Positions 15,711-24,809 of a stretch of DNA of 34,328 nt are shown here, piece after piece. The translations under genes and the position numbers were made by a program. The stretch spans positions 1-34,328 of the forward strand of contig DJEI01000064.1 of assembly GCA_002431865.1 (NCBI GenBank), in the 5' to 3' direction. The notes beneath the pieces were generated by a model. It saw only the letters and a list, made by a program, of their open reading frames with translations, was not told the origin of the DNA and made no database searches. The first letter of the stretch is position 1. Every line of letters begins with the position of its first letter. The stretch is from Lachnospiraceae bacterium UBA5902 (GTDB lineage Bacteria > Bacillota > Clostridia > Lachnospirales > Lachnospiraceae).

Positions 15711-17396
15711 TCAGTTTATTTTTGCCTGTTCTGCCAATCCTTTCATCTCGGTCACAGTGTGAATCGTCGTCTCTGTGATCTTTGCACCACCGATGAGTCT
15801 TGCCAATTCTTCAATTTCCTCTTCCTTCGAAAGCAGCCGGATGCTGGAAATTGTTTTCTCATTTTCCACATTTTTTTCAATAAGATAATGCGCATCTGCC
15901 ATCGCCGCGATCTGGGAAAGATGCGTGATGCAGATGACCTGATGCTGCCGTGACAGAATCGACATCTTCTCCGCCACCTTCTGTGCAGTTCTGCCGCTGA
16001 TACCGACATCAATCTCATCAAAGACAAGCGTTGGCGTGTCATCCTGATTTGCAAGACAGGATTTCATCGCAAGCATGATTCGTGACAGCTCACCACCAGA
16101 CGCAACCTCATGCAGCGGGCGCATCGCTTCACCGACATTCGTCGAGATATAGAAGCACGCATCATCGTAGCCATTTGCAGAATAATTTGGAGATGTCTCA
16201 AACCGCATCTCAAACCGAACCATATTAAAGTTCATATCCTCCAGTGACTCCCGGATCTTCTTACAAAGCTTTTCCGAAAGTGCCCGTCTGTGTTCGGATA
16301 ATACCCGGCAGCTCTCTTCAAGCTTCGCCGTCTGTTTCTTCCATTGTGCCTCAATCTTCTGCATATGCTCCTCATAGCCGGAAAGAGCATCATATTCTTT
16401 CTCAAAAGCTGCAAGGCTTTCTAAGATCTGTGAAATGGAATTTCCGTATTTTGCCTTTAAGGAATTAATCTGATCCAGACGGCTTTCCATCTCGCGGAAC
16501 TGTCCTTCATCAAACTCCATATCCTTCATATACTCACTGATCTCGCGGTTGAAATCCGACAGCAGTCCATCTGCATCCTCTAAAATGCCTGCTGCATCTG
16601 CAAGCTCCTCATCCAACTCCGTGAGTCTGCGCATATCCTTGATCGCACGTCCAAGCTGTTCTCCCGCGGAAGTGGCTCCACATCCGGTCAGTGCATAGAT
16701 GTCGTTAGCATATTGCAGGATCTCCTTTGCATTGACTGCCTTTTTATACTGCCGTTCCAACTGGACATCCTCGCCGTCAACCAGCTTTGCATCCTTGATC
16801 TCCTTAATCTGATACTGCAGAAAATCCATGCGTTTGTTTTTCTCCGCCTCATCCATGCTGCCTTTTTTCTTTTCTTCTTCCAGTTCGCGGTAGATATGAT
16901 AATCTTCCTGCACCTGCTTTTTCAGCTTCTGAATGTCGTCCCCACCGAAACGATCCAGTATCTCCAGATGCTTCGCCGGCTTTAACAACGTCTGCTGTTC
17001 ATGCTGTGCATGCAGATCGATCAGAAGCGATGCAATCTCCTTTAACCGCGTAATCGTCACCGTTGTATCATTTACCCGGTTGACCGTTCTGCCGTTTGGC
17101 GATAAGCGCCGGGATATCAGCAAAGTACCATCCTCATCCGGTGTCACCTCCAGCTTCTCAAGTGCCTCTATAATCGCTGGCTGATCAACCGAAAATACAA
17201 GCTCGACCAGTCCGTCCTTCGTGTCATCCCGCAGCAGTTCCTTTGGGAATTTACCACCCAGACATATTCCCAGAGATCCAATGATAATAGATTTACCGGC
17301 ACCTGTCTCTCCGGTCAGAATATTCAGCTGCTCGTGAAAATCAATGTCAATCTCCTCGATCAGCGCTATATTTTTTATGTGCATTGTCAACAACAT
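15711..17396 (-). CDS. recN: DNA repair protein RecN
   Basis: RecN is an SMC-like ATPase that acts early at DNA double-strand breaks. The 561-aa product has Walker A TGETGAGKS (residues 28-36), a long central coiled coil (about 150-370), the ABC signature ASGGELSRIMLA and Walker B TLVFDEIDVGISG. ATG at 17396 has GGAG 10 nt upstream and overlaps the last 10 nt of argR, suggesting coupling. argR-recN is a conserved pair in Firmicutes. It is the last gene of the long operon and is followed by a strong terminator. Confidence 0.97.
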   Translation of the reverse strand: MLLTMHIKNIALIEEIDIDFHEQLNILTGETGAGKSIIIGSLGICLGGKFPKELLRDDTKDGLVELVFSVDQPAIIEALEKLEVTPDEDGTLLISRRLSPNGRTVNRVNDTTVTITRLKEIASLLIDLHAQHEQQTLLKPAKHLEILDRFGGDDIQKLKKQVQEDYHIYRELEEEKKKGSMDEAEKNKRMDFLQYQIKEIKDAKLVDGEDVQLERQYKKAVNAKEILQYANDIYALTGCGATSAGEQLGRAIKDMRRLTELDEELADAAGILEDADGLLSDFNREISEYMKDMEFDEGQFREMESRLDQINSLKAKYGNSISQILESLAAFEKEYDALSGYEEHMQKIEAQWKKQTAKLEESCRVLSEHRRALSEKLCKKIRESLEDMNFNMVRFEMRFETSPNYSANGYDDACFYISTNVGEAMRPLHEVASGGELSRIMLAMKSCLANQDDTPTLVFDEIDVGISGRTAQKVAEKMSILSRQHQVICITHLSQIAAMADAHYLIEKNVENEKTISSIRLLSKEEEIEELARLIGGAKITETTIHTVTEMKGLAEQAKIN

Positions 17397-17836
17397 TTTT
17401 TTATCTCTCCAATTATATGTTCTGCCTGCTGTCCATCTTTGATTGCCAGAAACAGCGTATCATCCCCTGCAATACATCCCATGATGCCTTCCACCGACAG
17501 ATTATCAATTGCAGCACCAACCGCCATCGCCATACCGGATACAGTTTTGACTACAATAATATTCTGTGCGGCTTCAATCGAAAGAATACACGATGCCATC
17601 ACATGCTGATAGGATGCATGTGTTCCGGTATCAGGTTCCAGACTTGCAGCGTAACGATGCTTCCCACTTCCGCAGGAAACTTTTTCCAGTTTCAACTCCC
17701 GTATATCTCTCGACACAGTTGCCTGTGTTGTCTCAAATCCAAGTGCCTGTAAACGTCTGGTAAGCTCTTCCTGTGTATCTATCTCATATTCCGATATCAA
17801 TTCCAGCAATGCCTGCTGGCGTTTCTGCTTACTCAT
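17387..17836 (-). CDS. argR: Arginine repressor ArgR/AhrC
   Basis: A hexameric arginine-dependent regulator of arginine metabolism. The 149-aa product has the N-terminal winged helix (EELTRRLQALGF, TQATVSRDIRELKL) and the C-terminal oligomerisation/arginine-binding domain with GCIAGDDTLFLAI, which carries the GDD motif for arginine. ATG at 17836 follows GGAGG. nadK ends 1 nt upstream and recN overlaps the 3' end by 10 nt. No arginine biosynthesis genes are in the window, so its targets lie elsewhere. Confidence 0.96.
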   Translation of the reverse strand: MSKQKRQQALLELISEYEIDTQEELTRRLQALGFETTQATVSRDIRELKLEKVSCGSGKHRYAASLEPDTGTHASYQHVMASCILSIEAAQNIIVVKTVSGMAMAVGAAIDNLSVEGIMGCIAGDDTLFLAIKDGQQAEHIIGEIKKCC

Positions 17837-17837
17837 G

Positions 17838-18674
17838 TTAAGCGCCTCCTATTTTTTCCCGAAGTACACTGTAAAAGCTGACATCATACATTTTTATCAA
17901 TCGGATCTCCCGTTTTGAGCAGGTCACTTCCACGCTCTCTCCGGCAGATAATTCGATATTGTCTGCTCCGTCAAAGGAAACGATTGCCTCTGTCTCCTGT
18001 GTTCTCCGTTTCTTGACAACCTCGATCCGTATACGGTCTGCACTGTCAAACACGACGCTCTTGGAGGTAAGCGAATGTGGAGAAATCGGTGTCACTACGA
18101 CTGCCTTGGATTTCGGGCTGATGATCGGTCCACCGGCGGACAAATTATATCCGGTCGAACCAGTCGGCGTCGCCACGATCACACCATCTGCCTCATATGT
18201 GTCTAACAACTGCTCATTTACATAGATATTCAGACCAATGATCCGGGAAAATCCTGCACGTGTGATCACCACATCGTTCAGGCAGGAAAAGGAAGTCTCT
18301 CCCTTGCGTCCCTCAATCATCATCCGCTTTTCTATGCTGTAATCGTCCGCCAGCAGACGGTCGATTGCTTTATATGCGTTTGACTCTTCCACCTCGGTTA
18401 AAAAACCAAGCGTTCCGAGATTGACGCCCATAAGTGGAACATCATAGGTTCCAATACTGTGTGCTGCACGAAGCATCGTTCCATCCCCGCCAAGCACGAT
18501 CACAGCCTCTACGCCTTCCATATATTCGGGCTTGATCGTCGTGCCATTGTAGTGCTGCTCATCACTCACCACAACCGCCTGTGCACCTTTTTTTCTGATG
18601 TACGCAACGATATCCTGCGAAAGTTTTAAATTGATGTCTTTGTCAGTATTTGCGACGATTAAAAACTTATTCAT
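17838..18674 (-). CDS. nadK: NAD kinase
   Basis: Phosphorylates NAD+ to NADP+. The 278-aa product shows the family signatures GGDGTMLRA (with the catalytic Asp), the NDVVI motif and the glycine-rich ATPTGSTGYNLSAGGP. It overlaps the 3' end of tlyA by 8 nt and is 1 nt from argR. The gene is part of the conserved tlyA-nadK-argR-recN block. Confidence 0.97.
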   Translation of the reverse strand: MNKFLIVANTDKDINLKLSQDIVAYIRKKGAQAVVVSDEQHYNGTTIKPEYMEGVEAVIVLGGDGTMLRAAHSIGTYDVPLMGVNLGTLGFLTEVEESNAYKAIDRLLADDYSIEKRMMIEGRKGETSFSCLNDVVITRAGFSRIIGLNIYVNEQLLDTYEADGVIVATPTGSTGYNLSAGGPIISPKSKAVVVTPISPHSLTSKSVVFDSADRIRIEVVKKRRTQETEAIVSFDGADNIELSAGESVEVTCSKREIRLIKMYDVSFYSVLREKIGGA

Positions 18675-19506
18675 TGCCCGGTTCCTTATCTAACGTATCA
18701 TGTGAAGCTGTAACAACTGCTTTTATATCAATGGATGAAGCATCCACGATTTCCAGATCTTGTTTATTCTTGGATAAGAATAATAAGTACTCAATATTTC
18801 CCTCTGGTCCCTTCACTGGAGAAAAATCCAGTGCCAGCGGATAAAAATCAATTGAAGCCGCATAGTCCATCACCATGCGGATCACCTCTTCATGGACGGC
18901 ACGGTCACGCACAACGCCCTTTTTTCCTACCTTTTCCCGTCCGGCTTCAAACTGCGGCTTGATCAGACAGACCACCTGTCCATCCTCCGTCAGAAGATTC
19001 TTCACCGGAAGCAGAACCTTCGTCAGCGAGATAAACGACACATCAATCGAAGAAAATGCTGCCAGCTCGTCAATATCCTCCGGCGCAACATAACGGATAT
19101 TCGTCTTTTCCATGCAGACTACCCGCTCGTCATTGCGAAGCTTCCACGCAAGCTGTCCATGCCCGACGTCGATCGCGTAGACTTTTGTTGCTCCGTTTTG
19201 CAGCATACAATCTGTGAATCCGCCAGTCGAAGAACCAACATCCATGCAGACTTTACCAGACAATGTAATTGGAAATTTCTGCATTGCCTTTTCCAGCTTC
19301 AGACCGCCGCGGCTTACATACGGCAGAGTTTTCCCCTTTACCTCGATCGCCGCGTTCTCTGGAAATGTCGTTCCAGCTTTATCTTCTTTGTTGCCATCTA
19401 CATATACAATTCCCGCCATGATGATTGCTTTCGCTTTCTCCCGAGACGGCGCTAGTCCCTTCTCGACAAGCAGCACATCCAGCCGCTGTTTCTTCTGCTT
19501 TTCCAT
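18667..19506 (-). CDS. tlyA: TlyA family rRNA (cytidine-2'-O)-methyltransferase
   Basis: A 279-aa protein with an N-terminal S4 RNA-binding domain (residues 7-65; RLDVLLVEKGLAPSREKA) and an FtsJ/RrmJ-type methyltransferase domain with the SAM motif DVGSSTGGFTDC and LIKPQFEAG. Characterised TlyA proteins 2'-O-methylate cytidines in rRNA; older annotations call it hemolysin A (YqxC in Bacillus). ATG at 19506 follows AGAGGA. It sits 18 nt after dxs, the usual place in Firmicutes. Confidence 0.95.
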   Translation of the reverse strand: MEKQKKQRLDVLLVEKGLAPSREKAKAIIMAGIVYVDGNKEDKAGTTFPENAAIEVKGKTLPYVSRGGLKLEKAMQKFPITLSGKVCMDVGSSTGGFTDCMLQNGATKVYAIDVGHGQLAWKLRNDERVVCMEKTNIRYVAPEDIDELAAFSSIDVSFISLTKVLLPVKNLLTEDGQVVCLIKPQFEAGREKVGKKGVVRDRAVHEEVIRMVMDYAASIDFYPLALDFSPVKGPEGNIEYLLFLSKNKQDLEIVDASSIDIKAVVTASHDTLDKEPGNE

Positions 19507-19524
19507 TATTTTTCCTCTATATCT

Positions 19525-21402
19525 CTAATTCAAATGCTTCTTATAACACGGTACAATCGTTTCTGCCAGTCCCTCTGCATCGATCTGCATATGGTGTCTC
19601 AGCTCCGGGATTGTGCCCTGTGGCACACTCGCAAGCGGAATCGCCCCGCTGATAAATGAATACTGCTCCGGGCTGTTTTTCTCTGCCAGATACGCATGCA
19701 GCTTCTCGCCATATCCACCCTGCACGATCGTATCCTCCAATGTTACAAAGACCGTGTGCGTCTTCATCAACCGATCCAGAAGCTCCGTGTCGAGCATCGA
19801 CTGGAACCGCACATTGACCAGTGTCACAGGAATCTGCTCCGCCTCTAACCGTTCCACAAGGCGGTCTGCTTCCTCCATCATATGTCCACAGGAGAACACG
19901 GCTACGCCCGATGCCTCCTGTATCACTTCACTCTTTCCATAGACGATCGGTGTCTGGATATCCGCATGCCCTTTATAGGCACTGCCTCTTGGATACCGGA
20001 TTGCAATTGATCCGTCATACGCATAGGCATAGTCAAGCATTGCCTCCAGCTCATACCGGTTCTTTGGAGCCAGCACGGTCATATGCGGCATATGTGACAG
20101 ATACGCCAGATCATAAATGCCCTGATGCGTCTCTCCATCCTGTCCGACCAGTCCGGCACGATCAATTGCAAAAATCACATGCAGCTTCTGTAAGCACACA
20201 TCATGCAGAATCTGGTCATACGACCTCTGCAGGAACGAAGAATAGATTGCCACCACCGGCACCATACCTGCGGCTGCCATACCTGCGGCAAATGTCACCG
20301 CATGCTGTTCTGCAATTCCCACATCGAAAAACCGTTTCGGGTACGCCTCTTCAAATCGTACCAGTCCGGTTCCCTGCGCCATCGCAGCAGTAAGCGCTAC
20401 GACATCCTCATGTGCCTCGCCAAGCTTCACCATCTTCTTTGCAAAAATATCGGTATAACAGCTTGTCTTTTTCGCGGCGAGCACCTTGCCGGATGTCCGG
20501 TCAAACGGCGCAATCCCATGAAAATAATCCGGGTGCCGCTCCGCATAGCCATAGCCTTTTCCCTTTTTCGTCTTCACATGAATGATAATCGGTTTATCCA
20601 GCCGGAATGCATGCTGGAACGTCGTGATCATCTGATTGATATCATGTCCGTCAATCGGTCCGACATACGTGATTCCAAGCTCCTCAAAAAACATACCCGG
20701 CACAAAAAACTGTTTGATATTATCCTTGGAGCGCTTCAGCACCTTTGCAATCTTCTTTCCGGTCTTAGAACCCATCAGGCTGCTCTCCACGCCAGTTTTT
20801 AACTCATTGTACGCATTTCCAAGCCGGATTTCATTCAGATACTTGGACAGACCGCCAACGTTTTTCCCAATAGACATATTGTTGTCGTTGATGACAACGA
20901 CACATCCGGTTTTCAGCTGCGCGAGTCCGTTTAACGCCTCATACGCCATACCACCGGTCAGTGAGCCGTCACCGATCACAACGGCAACCTTCTCATCGCC
21001 GCCGCGCAGATCTCTAGCGATTGAATATCCCATCGCCGCCGAGATACCGGTAGAGCTGTGTCCCGTATCGAATGCGTCACACGGACTCTCATTGCGTTTT
21101 GGGAACCCACTTAGACCATCATACTGCCGCAGTGTCTCAAACGCATCCTTCCTTCCGGTCAGAATCTTATGTGTATAGGATTGATGTCCGACATCAAAGA
21201 TCAGCTTATCTTCCGGAAAATTCATGACTGCATGCAATGCCATCGTAAGCTCCACCGTACCAAGATTGGACGCCAGATGCCCGCCATGTACACTTACCTT
21301 CTCAATCAGAAAATCCCGGATTTCTGCTGCCAGTGCCGGATAATCCTGTCTTTCTATCTGCTTAATATCGTTTTCTTTTGTTATCTTCTCTAACATATGC
21401 AT
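19525..21402 (-). CDS. dxs: 1-deoxy-D-xylulose-5-phosphate synthase
   Basis: A thiamine-diphosphate enzyme that joins pyruvate and glyceraldehyde-3-phosphate, the first step of the MEP isoprenoid pathway. The 625-aa product has the THDP motif GDGSLTGGMAYEALN, the N-terminal GHSSTGIS, the transketolase-type DVGIAEQHAVTFAAGMA with the catalytic Glu, and GQDGETHQG. Two ATGs are possible, at 21402 and 21396; the ribosome binding site (AGGTAAAGG) does not decide between them. Preceded by ispA, so two steps of isoprenoid synthesis are co-transcribed. Confidence 0.97.
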   Translation of the reverse strand: MHMLEKITKENDIKQIERQDYPALAAEIRDFLIEKVSVHGGHLASNLGTVELTMALHAVMNFPEDKLIFDVGHQSYTHKILTGRKDAFETLRQYDGLSGFPKRNESPCDAFDTGHSSTGISAAMGYSIARDLRGGDEKVAVVIGDGSLTGGMAYEALNGLAQLKTGCVVVINDNNMSIGKNVGGLSKYLNEIRLGNAYNELKTGVESSLMGSKTGKKIAKVLKRSKDNIKQFFVPGMFFEELGITYVGPIDGHDINQMITTFQHAFRLDKPIIIHVKTKKGKGYGYAERHPDYFHGIAPFDRTSGKVLAAKKTSCYTDIFAKKMVKLGEAHEDVVALTAAMAQGTGLVRFEEAYPKRFFDVGIAEQHAVTFAAGMAAAGMVPVVAIYSSFLQRSYDQILHDVCLQKLHVIFAIDRAGLVGQDGETHQGIYDLAYLSHMPHMTVLAPKNRYELEAMLDYAYAYDGSIAIRYPRGSAYKGHADIQTPIVYGKSEVIQEASGVAVFSCGHMMEEADRLVERLEAEQIPVTLVNVRFQSMLDTELLDRLMKTHTVFVTLEDTIVQGGYGEKLHAYLAEKNSPEQYSFISGAIPLASVPQGTIPELRHHMQIDAEGLAETIVPCYKKHLN

Positions 21403-21439
21403 TGCCTTTACCTGCCATAAATATGCTTATGCGATCAGG

Positions 21440-22327
21440 TTAATGGTCCCGGTTGATCAAGCTTTTCACAAGCGCGATCATATCCGCTTTTGCCCCCTCA
21501 TCCCATGCTTTTATATTCTCCAATATACGGATCGCTTTCTTGGACATTTCTTCCACGTACTGCTTTGCAACATCCATTCCGTGCAATGTCACATAGGTCA
21601 CCTTATGGTTTTTATCATCCGAATGTAACGGTTTGCCAAGCAGCTGCTCGTCCCCGACCAGATCTAAGATATCATCCTGCACCTGAAAAGCAAACCCGAC
21701 TGCATACGCAGCCTCCTCTAACTGTGCAGCAACGGCATCCTCCGCACCGGCAAGATATGCACCACACATACATGCCGCCGCGATCAACGCACCTGTCTTA
21801 TTCTCATAGATAAACGCAAGCTGTTCCTCATCCATGGGAAGTCCGGCACGCTCCACATCGAGCACCTGTCCGCCGACCATGCCATAGATACCAGCTTTTT
21901 TTGCAAGCACCGCAAATGCCTTCTCCACATTAGCATCGCCCGGCTTCACCGCAAATCCCTGACACGCCGTTTCAAATGCAAAGTTTAACAATGCATCTCC
22001 GGCTAGAATCGCCATATCCTCACCAAACTTGACATGCACAGTCGGAAGTCCCCGGCGCAGCGCGTCGTTGTCCATCGCCGGAAGGTCATCATGCACAAGG
22101 GAATATGTATGGATCATCTCCATTGCCGCCATAAATGGGCGCACCAGTGCCTCCTGCGGTTCCTTTGCAAACATCTCATAACACAGACGGAGCATCATTG
22201 GGCGCAGCCGTTTGCCACCTGCTTTTACCGCATAATTCATCGCAGCCAGCACAGTTTTCTGGTGCCCGGTCTCCTCCGGCAGATACGCCTCTATCATCTC
22301 TTCAATTGCCTTGACATCATACTTCAT
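21440..22327 (-). CDS. ispA: Polyprenyl synthetase (farnesyl/geranylgeranyl diphosphate synthase)
   Basis: A short-chain isoprenyl diphosphate synthase that condenses IPP with allylic diphosphates. The 295-aa product has both aspartate-rich motifs: DDLPAMD in the first and DDILD in the second (FQVQDDILDLVGDE). Also present are the IPP-binding GGKRLRP and the K-T/Q motifs. Product chain length (C15 or C20) cannot be settled by eye. The start overlaps the last 11 nt of xseB; dxs follows 37 nt downstream. Confidence 0.95.
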   Translation of the reverse strand: MKYDVKAIEEMIEAYLPEETGHQKTVLAAMNYAVKAGGKRLRPMMLRLCYEMFAKEPQEALVRPFMAAMEMIHTYSLVHDDLPAMDNDALRRGLPTVHVKFGEDMAILAGDALLNFAFETACQGFAVKPGDANVEKAFAVLAKKAGIYGMVGGQVLDVERAGLPMDEEQLAFIYENKTGALIAAACMCGAYLAGAEDAVAAQLEEAAYAVGFAFQVQDDILDLVGDEQLLGKPLHSDDKNHKVTYVTLHGMDVAKQYVEEMSKKAIRILENIKAWDEGAKADMIALVKSLINRDH

Positions 22328-22514
22328 CTAATATCTTTATCTCCTTTTCCACACCTGCAAGTTCTTCCTTACAGGCATTTGCAAGCTCCACGCCCTCTGC
22401 ATATAATGTCATGGAGTCCTTCAGATTTGTATCCGGATTTTCCAGAAGCTTGTTGATCTCTTCCAATCTGGCAAATGCTTCCTCTATGTTCAATTCCTTC
22501 TTTTTCTCTGCCAT
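22317..22514 (-). CDS. xseB: Exodeoxyribonuclease VII small subunit
   Basis: A 65-aa two-helix protein, the small subunit of ExoVII, which degrades single-stranded DNA to oligonucleotides. The pattern FARLEEINKLLENPD...LKDSMTLYAEGVEL is the family signature. It sits 6 nt after xseA, and its 3' end overlaps ispA by 11 nt. Length is typical. Confidence 0.95.
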   Translation of the reverse strand: MAEKKKELNIEEAFARLEEINKLLENPDTNLKDSMTLYAEGVELANACKEELAGVEKEIKILDEV

Positions 22515-22520
22515 GTTGTT

Positions 22521-23861
22521 TTATTCTCCTTGTACACCATTTGTATCTGCTTCCACAGAAACGACCGTCGCATGAATCCTGCCATCATGCAGAGTGACAT
22601 CCAGCGGATCGCCTGCCTGCGTCTGTCCCGCCGACATCACAGGCTTTCCCTCGGATTCGAGATATCCAAATCCACCGACCAGCTTGGCTGTCGGTGCATT
22701 GCCATGCAGTCTTGTTAACAGCAGATGCAGTTGATGTTCATATTCTCTGTACCGAAGCTGCATCCGGTTTGCAAGACGTTCTCTGCTTTGCTTCAGCTTC
22801 TCCTGCTGTTTTTCGAGCTTTGTTCTCGGATTCAGCGACGCCAGCTGCTGCATATACATCTGCAGCTTTGTCTCTTTCTCCTGCAGACGTCCCTGCATCC
22901 GAAGCCGCAATTCCCGCTCACAGGAATCCAGCCGCGTCTGATAATTCTGTTTTTTATTTGCGACGTGCTGATTCATCGCCCGCAGCTGAAGTTCGATTGT
23001 CCGTAAAATATCGTCGATCAGGGGCACGGCTGCGGTTGCTGCTGCCGTCGGTGTCTCCACACGCAGGTCTGCTGCATCATCCGCCAGTGACGTATCGCCC
23101 TCATGTCCGGTTCCGGATATGATCGGAGTCTTCGCCTCATAGATTGCACGGACAACTGCCTCATCGTCAAAGACCTCCAGATCTTCCCTCGATCCACCGC
23201 CTCGTCCAATGATGATCGTATCCACGCCCATTTTGTCGAGTCTGCGGATACCCTGCACGATCAGCTCGCGCGCATTCTCTCCTTGCGCCCGCGCATCACA
23301 GACAATCATCTGCACATAGGGATTCCGCCGGTGTGAAACACTCATGATATCCTTATACGCATTCGTGCCTATGGAAATCACGATGCCGACTGCCCTTGGA
23401 TATTTCGGAATCGGCTTTTTGACCGCCGTATCGAAGATACCCTCCTGTCCTAGTCTGCGTTTCAACTCTGCATAAGCTTCGCCATGCCAGCCGCGCTCTT
23501 CGCGCCGCTGTACAGACACAGCATTTACGCTGTACTCACTTTTCGCATCATAGGTGGAACAGCTTCCCTTCACAATCAGGATGTCACCCTGCTTGACCGT
23601 CGTCAGATTGAGCTTTGCCGCAACACTTTTCCATACATTTACTCGCAGGATTCCGTTGTATGGTGCACCTTCCGGCAGATCGTCCGGTGCCGTACAATCC
23701 TTGAGTGTGATATACAGATGCCCGGTCGGACCCTTGCTGAAGCTTGACACTTCACCTTCAAAACAGATGTTTTTTAACAGATAATCATTTTTTATAATAT
23801 TGCCGATATACGAATTGACTTCCCGGACAGAAAATACTTTCTTTCCATTTTCTACTCTCAT
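22521..23861 (-). CDS. xseA: Exodeoxyribonuclease VII large subunit
   Basis: Catalytic subunit of ExoVII. The 446-aa product has the N-terminal OB fold (about 8-110), the catalytic domain with GRGGGSREDLEVF, SGTGHEGDTSLADDAADLR and ETPTAAA, then a long coiled coil (about 290-390) that binds the small subunit. ATG at 23861 overlaps the nusB stop (ATGA), indicating translational coupling. folD, found between nusB and xseA in Bacillus, is absent here. Confidence 0.97.
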   Translation of the reverse strand: MRVENGKKVFSVREVNSYIGNIIKNDYLLKNICFEGEVSSFSKGPTGHLYITLKDCTAPDDLPEGAPYNGILRVNVWKSVAAKLNLTTVKQGDILIVKGSCSTYDAKSEYSVNAVSVQRREERGWHGEAYAELKRRLGQEGIFDTAVKKPIPKYPRAVGIVISIGTNAYKDIMSVSHRRNPYVQMIVCDARAQGENARELIVQGIRRLDKMGVDTIIIGRGGGSREDLEVFDDEAVVRAIYEAKTPIISGTGHEGDTSLADDAADLRVETPTAAATAAVPLIDDILRTIELQLRAMNQHVANKKQNYQTRLDSCERELRLRMQGRLQEKETKLQMYMQQLASLNPRTKLEKQQEKLKQSRERLANRMQLRYREYEHQLHLLLTRLHGNAPTAKLVGGFGYLESEGKPVMSAGQTQAGDPLDVTLHDGRIHATVVSVEADTNGVQGE

Positions 23862-24304
23862 GGTTCCTCAACCTTTGCCAATACTGCGTTGATAAATCCG
23901 CTTGCATCCGGGTTACAGTATTTCTTCGCCAGCTCTACCGCCTCATTGATTGCTACGCGGAATGGAACTTCCTCATCATGGAGCATCTCGTAGAGTGCCA
24001 GACGCAGGATTGCAAGCTCCGGCTTGCCCAGTCTGCCAATCTGCCAGCCATCGGAGATCTCGCTGATCTTCTCATCGAGTGCCGGAAGCATGGAAAGAAT
24101 CTTGTGGGACTTATCTGCAATGTAGGCAAGATCCTCCTCTTTTACCTTTCCCGTTTCTGTTATAGCAACATCCTCTGGATCTTCCTCTGGTTCTTCGATC
24201 TTGCTAATTGAATAACGGATCTGTTCTTCCATCTCTTCCTGATTGTTGAATTCTGCCTTAAATACGATCAGAAAAATATTTTCTCGTATGCTTCGTCTTG
24301 TCAT
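23858..24304 (-). CDS. nusB: Transcription antitermination factor NusB
   Basis: NusB binds boxA RNA with S10 (NusE) and supports antitermination of rRNA operons. The 148-aa all-helical product shows RSIRENIFLIVFKAEF at the N-terminus and ILRLALYEML and INEAVELAKKYCNPDASGFINAVLAK near the C-terminus, split here only for description; these are family hallmarks. A hydrophilic insertion (residues about 35-55, Glu-rich) is longer than in Bacillus. It lies 11 nt after the Asp23 gene and overlaps xseA by 4 nt. Confidence 0.96.
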   Translation of the reverse strand: MTRRSIRENIFLIVFKAEFNNQEEMEEQIRYSISKIEEPEEDPEDVAITETGKVKEEDLAYIADKSHKILSMLPALDEKISEISDGWQIGRLGKPELAILRLALYEMLHDEEVPFRVAINEAVELAKKYCNPDASGFINAVLAKVEEP

Positions 24305-24315
24305 AATTAACCGCC

Positions 24316-24678
24316 TTACTCTTTATTCATCTTGATACCGGATACGACAACATTTACCACGCGGACATGCAGTCCGGTCATATTCTCGATTGCCTGCTTT
24401 ACCTTCTCCTGCACGCCCTCGGATACCTTCTTGATGCTTGTACCATATTCAACTTCCAGTGAAACATCTACGACTACATTTCCATCTGTGATCTCTACCT
24501 TCACACCGTTGGCAAGATTCTTCTTACCAAGCTTTGCAACAAGCTCTTTCGAGATATTTCCAGTCAGCTTGGAAACACCTTCCACCTCGATGGCTGCAAT
24601 CCCGGCGATGGATGCCACCACGCCGTCTGCTATACTGATTTTACCAATTTTTTCTTCTTCATTTATCATATCGCTCAT
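24316..24678 (-). CDS. Asp23/Gls24 family protein (YqhY type)
   Basis: A 120-aa member of the Asp23/Gls24 envelope-stress family; the copy next to nusB corresponds to Bacillus YqhY, linked to lipid synthesis control. The sequence shows the typical GKISIADGVVASIAGIAAIE start and the EVEYGTSIKKV and VVNVVVSGI blocks. ATG at 24678 follows AAGGAGG. It is the first gene of the ten-gene operon and has a strong promoter directly upstream. In Bacillus, accB and accC lie between spoIIIAH and yqhY; they are missing here. Confidence 0.92.
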   Translation of the reverse strand: MSDMINEEEKIGKISIADGVVASIAGIAAIEVEGVSKLTGNISKELVAKLGKKNLANGVKVEITDGNVVVDVSLEVEYGTSIKKVSEGVQEKVKQAIENMTGLHVRVVNVVVSGIKMNKE

Positions 24679-24729
24679 AATTGCCTCCTTATCTTATCCT
24701 TCCTACTTTATTCATTGCATATGTAAAAT

Positions 24730-24758
24730 ATTATACCCAATTTATGTATATTATGCAA
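24730..24758 (-). promoter_or_regulatory. Sigma-A promoter of the asp23-recN operon
   Basis: TTGCAT (24758-24753), 17-bp spacer and consensus TATAAT (24735-24730) on the minus strand, about 50 nt before the Asp23 start. The -35 box abuts the T-run of the spoIIIAH terminator. Confidence 0.8.
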
Positions 24759-24788
24759 CTAAAAAGCCTTGCAACTGTGCAAGGCTTT
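24758..24788 (-). terminator. Terminator of the spoIIIA operon
   Basis: AAAGCCTTGCA and TGCAAGGCTTT, an 11-bp stem with a 4-nt loop, then TTTTTAG on the minus strand. It lies about 22 nt past the spoIIIAH stop and insulates the housekeeping operon from the sporulation operon. Confidence 0.88.
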
Positions 24789-24809
24789 CTGCTGATTTCT
24801 ACAAATTTA